Below, one piece after another: positions 4,975 to 6,532 of a DNA stretch of 6,532 nucleotides (positions are counted from its first letter, which is position 1; each line of letters starts with the position of its first letter). Below the pieces are notes generated by a model. That model worked only from the letters and a program-made list of their open reading frames with translations. It was not told where the DNA came from and ran no database searches. The position numbers were made by a program, and so were the translations under genes. The stretch is from contig MHER01000060.1 of assembly GCA_001805205.1 (NCBI GenBank), positions 1 to 6,532 on the forward strand, written 5' to 3'. This DNA is from Nitrospirae bacterium RIFCSPLOW2_12_42_9. GTDB taxonomy: Bacteria > Nitrospirota > 9FT-COMBO-42-15 > HDB-SIOI813.

Positions 4975-5715
4975 GTGAGGATTATTGATAAACTGCGTAA
5001 GGATGGTGACTTTCTATTCAGGTGGAGGAGTTATTTTCCAATAATTATTATTCCAGTAATAGTGGCAAGTTATATAGATTTTTCATACCCAGACAATTCG
5101 TACTTTCTGAATCTGCTGTGGGAACTCGGCTGTTTTACAGTTTCCCTTATTGGAATTGTCATAAGGATTATTGTTAGCGGCACTGTGCCTGAGGGCACCT
5201 CCGGCCGTAACACAAAGGCGCAGAAGGCATCGACCCTGAATACATCAGGATTGTACTCTGTAGTACGGAACCCACTCTATCTTGGGAATTATTTTATAGC
5301 CCTCGGCATTTCATTGTTGCCAAGGGAATGGTACCTGCCGGTTATTATTTCGCTTGCCTTTTTTCTATATTATGAGCGGATTATAGCAAGGGAAGAGGAG
5401 TTTCTTGAGGAAAAGTTTGGAGAAAGATTCAAGGCATGGGCAGCAATGACCTCAGTAATTATCCCTCATATCAGGGGATACCGGCGTTCACAATTATTAT
5501 TCAATCTAAAGACCGCATTGAGAAAGGAGTTTCACGGGATCTTTGGTGTAATAGCCACGTTTTTTTTAATGGACCTCATTGGGGTTTATTCTGTTCAGAA
5601 GATGCTGGTGTTTAATCAATTCTGGATATATTTCTTTCTGGCAGGTTTATTGTTTTATATTATAATGATGATCCTTAAGAAAAGGACAAAGATACTAAGA
5701 GTCGAAGGCAGATAA
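4975..5715 (+). CDS. ICMT/PEMT-family membrane methyltransferase, resembling lipid A 1-phosphate methyltransferase LmtA
   Basis: An integral membrane S-adenosylmethionine-dependent methyltransferase of 246 residues. The signature GLYSVVRNPLYLGN (92-105) and the downstream EEEFLEEKFGERFKAW (140-155) are the cofactor-binding region of the isoprenylcysteine/phospholipid methyltransferase fold; the usual RHP is RNP here, a substitution seen in some bacterial members. The segment GTVPEGTSGRNT (69-80) leading into LNTSG (88-92) recalls LmtA, which in Leptospira methylates the lipid A 1-phosphate; I make that match from memory, so the substrate is uncertain. Hydrophobic segments lie near 21-35, 51-68, 103-116, 119-133, 187-204 and 215-234. 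The gene begins with GTG and has a good GGAGG (4961-4965) 9 bp upstream, inside the end of the previous gene. It closes the four-gene run. No terminator is visible before the convergent gene. Confidence 0.83.
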   Translation: MRIIDKLRKDGDFLFRWRSYFPIIIIPVIVASYIDFSYPDNSYFLNLLWELGCFTVSLIGIVIRIIVSGTVPEGTSGRNTKAQKASTLNTSGLYSVVRNPLYLGNYFIALGISLLPREWYLPVIISLAFFLYYERIIAREEEFLEEKFGERFKAWAAMTSVIIPHIRGYRRSQLLFNLKTALRKEFHGIFGVIATFFLMDLIGVYSVQKMLVFNQFWIYFFLAGLLFYIIMMILKKRTKILRVEGR

Positions 5716-5746
5716 ACAAAACTACCGAACACCACTCACGATTCCG

Positions 5747-5956
5747 TTATCTTAATGCTTCCTTTTTTATCTCAACAGGAAGTAAGAAGCTCAGGTCTAT
5801 ATGTTCTGATGCAGAGAGAACCTCTATCCCCACTAACTTACCCTGTGCATCTATATCAACAGTGATGTCCTCATCTACATCTTTACAAATCACCTTTTCT
5901 GCTTCACCTAATTTAAGGTAAAGTATATCGTATTTCTGGTCATAACTAATCCTCAC
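5747..5956 (-). CDS. DUF2283 family small protein, partner of the DUF4258 gene
   Basis: A complete 69-residue DUF2283 protein. The family pattern is clear: a YDxxxDxLYLxL start (YDQKYDILYLKL, residues 5-16), then VDIDAQGKLVGIEVLSAS (33-50), close to the usual DUF2283 ending. No enzyme motif is visible. The GTG start at 5956 is set by a very strong GGGAGGTG (5961-5968) about 6 bases upstream, and the gene overlaps the end of the DUF4258 gene by 11 bp. DUF2283 and DUF4258 genes are frequently adjacent, and the pair is often suspected to be toxin-antitoxin-like, with DUF2283 in the antitoxin position; I know of no firm function. The strong ribosome site on the second gene would favour its production over the first. 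Confidence 0.88.
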   Translation of the reverse strand: MRISYDQKYDILYLKLGEAEKVICKDVDEDITVDIDAQGKLVGIEVLSASEHIDLSFLLPVEIKKEALR

Positions 5957-6221
5957 TTTTCACCTCCCATTTCCCATAATATACTTTGGCTGTTATTACT
6001 ACTATATCTTCATTTTCCATAACATATATGACCACAACCTTTTTCTGGGGATAATATTTCCCCAACCATTCCTTGCCATAATCAAAAACTATTTCTTTTC
6101 CTTTTCTTCCCTTCTTTGCCTGAACTTCAATACCTTCCTGTAAAACTCTAAGGATTTCTTCTCTTGTAGTTCCTCTCTGGATTGCCCGTTCTATTGCATG
6201 GTCAATAATTATAATATTCAT
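5946..6221 (-). CDS. DUF4258 family small protein, first gene of the DUF4258/DUF2283 pair
   Basis: A 91-residue basic protein with the DUF4258 pattern: HAIERAIQRGTTREEILRVLQEG (starting at residue 8) matches the family's H-x3-R-x2-RG-x3-EEI opening, and the C-terminal strands KVVVIYVMENEDIVVITAKV (61-80) match the closing part. Members are small alpha/beta proteins resembling RelE-like or related RNase toxins in size and gene arrangement; RNase activity here is speculation. AAGGTG, 4 bases before the ATG at 6221, is an acceptable ribosome site. A promoter lies close upstream (6243-6271). The order toxin-like first, partner second differs from most classical modules and resembles HigBA-type pairs. 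Confidence 0.85.
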   Translation of the reverse strand: MNIIIIDHAIERAIQRGTTREEILRVLQEGIEVQAKKGRKGKEIVFDYGKEWLGKYYPQKKVVVIYVMENEDIVVITAKVYYGKWEVKSED

Positions 6222-6242
6222 TCCGCACCTTTTATTTTGAAT

Positions 6243-6271
6243 ATCTTACCATATATGTATATAACACTCAA
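6243..6271 (-). promoter_or_regulatory. Promoter of the DUF4258/DUF2283 pair with a palindrome in its spacer
   Basis: On the minus strand TTGAGT (6266-6271) and TAAGAT (6243-6248) are spaced by exactly 17 bp, with transcription starting near 6236 and a leader of about 15 bases. The spacer holds the inverted repeat TATAT-GT-ATATA (6252-6263) overlapping the palindrome CATATATG (6250-6257). Such a site between -35 and -10 would suit autorepression by the encoded pair, which is inferred only from position. AT-rich palindromes arise easily by chance. Confidence 0.5.
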
Positions 6272-6308
6272 TTTGCTGGAATAATAAAATCGTTTTTGCC
6301 TGAAAAGC

Positions 6309-6337
6309 TTGACCTAATCGTGTGATTAGTCCATAGT
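6309..6337 (+). promoter_or_regulatory. Candidate rightward promoter with an overlapping inverted repeat
   Basis: TTGACC (6309-6314) and CATAGT (6332-6337) are 17 bp apart. The intervening DNA carries a perfect inverted repeat, CTAATC-GTGT-GATTAG (6314-6329), directly next to the -35. This would suit a repressor site for the gene beginning at 6452. The start would be near 6344, giving a leader of about 108 bases that contains CAGACC (6361-6366) complementary to GGTCTG (6395-6400). The -10 is only a 4/6 match. Confidence 0.35.
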
Positions 6338-6451
6338 ACAATTACTATACAATATAACTTCAGACCCTTTAATTGCAAAATAGAAAGTCAAAGTGGTCTG
6401 GAAAAAGCAGTAGATATTTAACTGATATCCGGAATACAAGGTTTAGAGAAA

Positions 6452-6532
6452 ATGATAATTAATGTAGAGTGTTATTCAGGATATAAGGCAAGTGAACGAC
6501 CCGTATCGTTTACTATAGATGGCAAGAAATTT
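6452..6532 (+). CDS. Start of a small conserved hypothetical protein, cut by the window end
   Basis: The last 81 bases are open from an ATG and encode 27 residues: MIINVECYSGYKASERP, then VSFTIDGKKF. The segment VECYSGYKAxERPxxFT is one I associate with a family of small (about 70-90 residue) bacterial proteins of unknown function in which a similar opening is followed by a short beta-rich domain; I cannot name it. AAGG (6438-6441) lies 10 bases upstream as a weak ribosome site. The gene is transcribed away from the DUF4258/DUF2283 pair. The 3' end is missing because the window stops, not because the gene is broken. Confidence 0.7.
   Translation, partial: MIINVECYSGYKASERPVSFTIDGKKF

Noticed and set aside
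5716..5746. A bidirectional terminator between the convergent genes
   Set aside because: The 31-bp spacer shows no stable stem or T run on either strand.

Overview
The window is moderately AT-rich bacterial chromosome with genes packed into short operons on both strands. A Gram-negative host is suggested by an exported AMIN-domain amidase, a signal-peptide-bearing sialidase-like protein and a lipid A methyltransferase-like membrane enzyme. Short palindromic repeats of the GCCGAACTTGTTTCGG and CCCCCTCCC-loop-GGGAGGGGG types remind me of Nitrospirota and deltaproteobacterial-type genomes. That placement is only an impression; the sequence does not settle the phylum.

Layout. Positions 1-240 hold no gene. 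They carry a strong minus-strand promoter (TTGACA-16-TATACT), followed by NGGNN boxes at an exact 10-bp period that look like a MraZ operator, so mraZ and the division cluster probably begin just left of the window. One perfect and one near-perfect DnaA box lie behind that promoter. Next, on the minus strand, come truA (241-1077) and, upstream of it, an AMIN/Amidase_3 cell-wall amidase (1085-2260); the two form a tight pair transcribed from a promoter that leaves almost no leader. Positions 2261-2547 are a divergent intergenic region dominated by a roughly 155-bp element with 30-bp perfect inverted repeats and two internal hairpins. On the plus strand follows a four-gene run, 2548-5715: marC-family membrane protein, exported BNR sialidase-like protein, unknown 205-residue membrane protein, and ICMT/LmtA-like membrane methyltransferase. 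The junctions are 0 bp, an 11-bp overlap and 2 bp. A minus-strand DUF4258/DUF2283 pair (5747-6221) converges on this operon. A divergent regulatory region then leads to the first 27 codons of a small conserved protein (6452 to the window end).

How the parts fit. The amidase, truA and presumed mraZ/dcw genes form a cell-wall and division neighbourhood. The sialidase, membrane protein and methyltransferase look like one envelope (glycan or lipid A) module. The DUF4258/DUF2283 pair resembles the small two-gene modules often suspected to be toxin-antitoxin-like.

Most notable: two different repeat families sit in frame inside protein-coding genes. One adds about 28 residues to a loop of the catalytic domain of TruA. 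The other adds a G-rich, potentially quadruplex-forming segment just after the signal peptide of the sialidase. A third repeat-like element occupies the divergent spacer.
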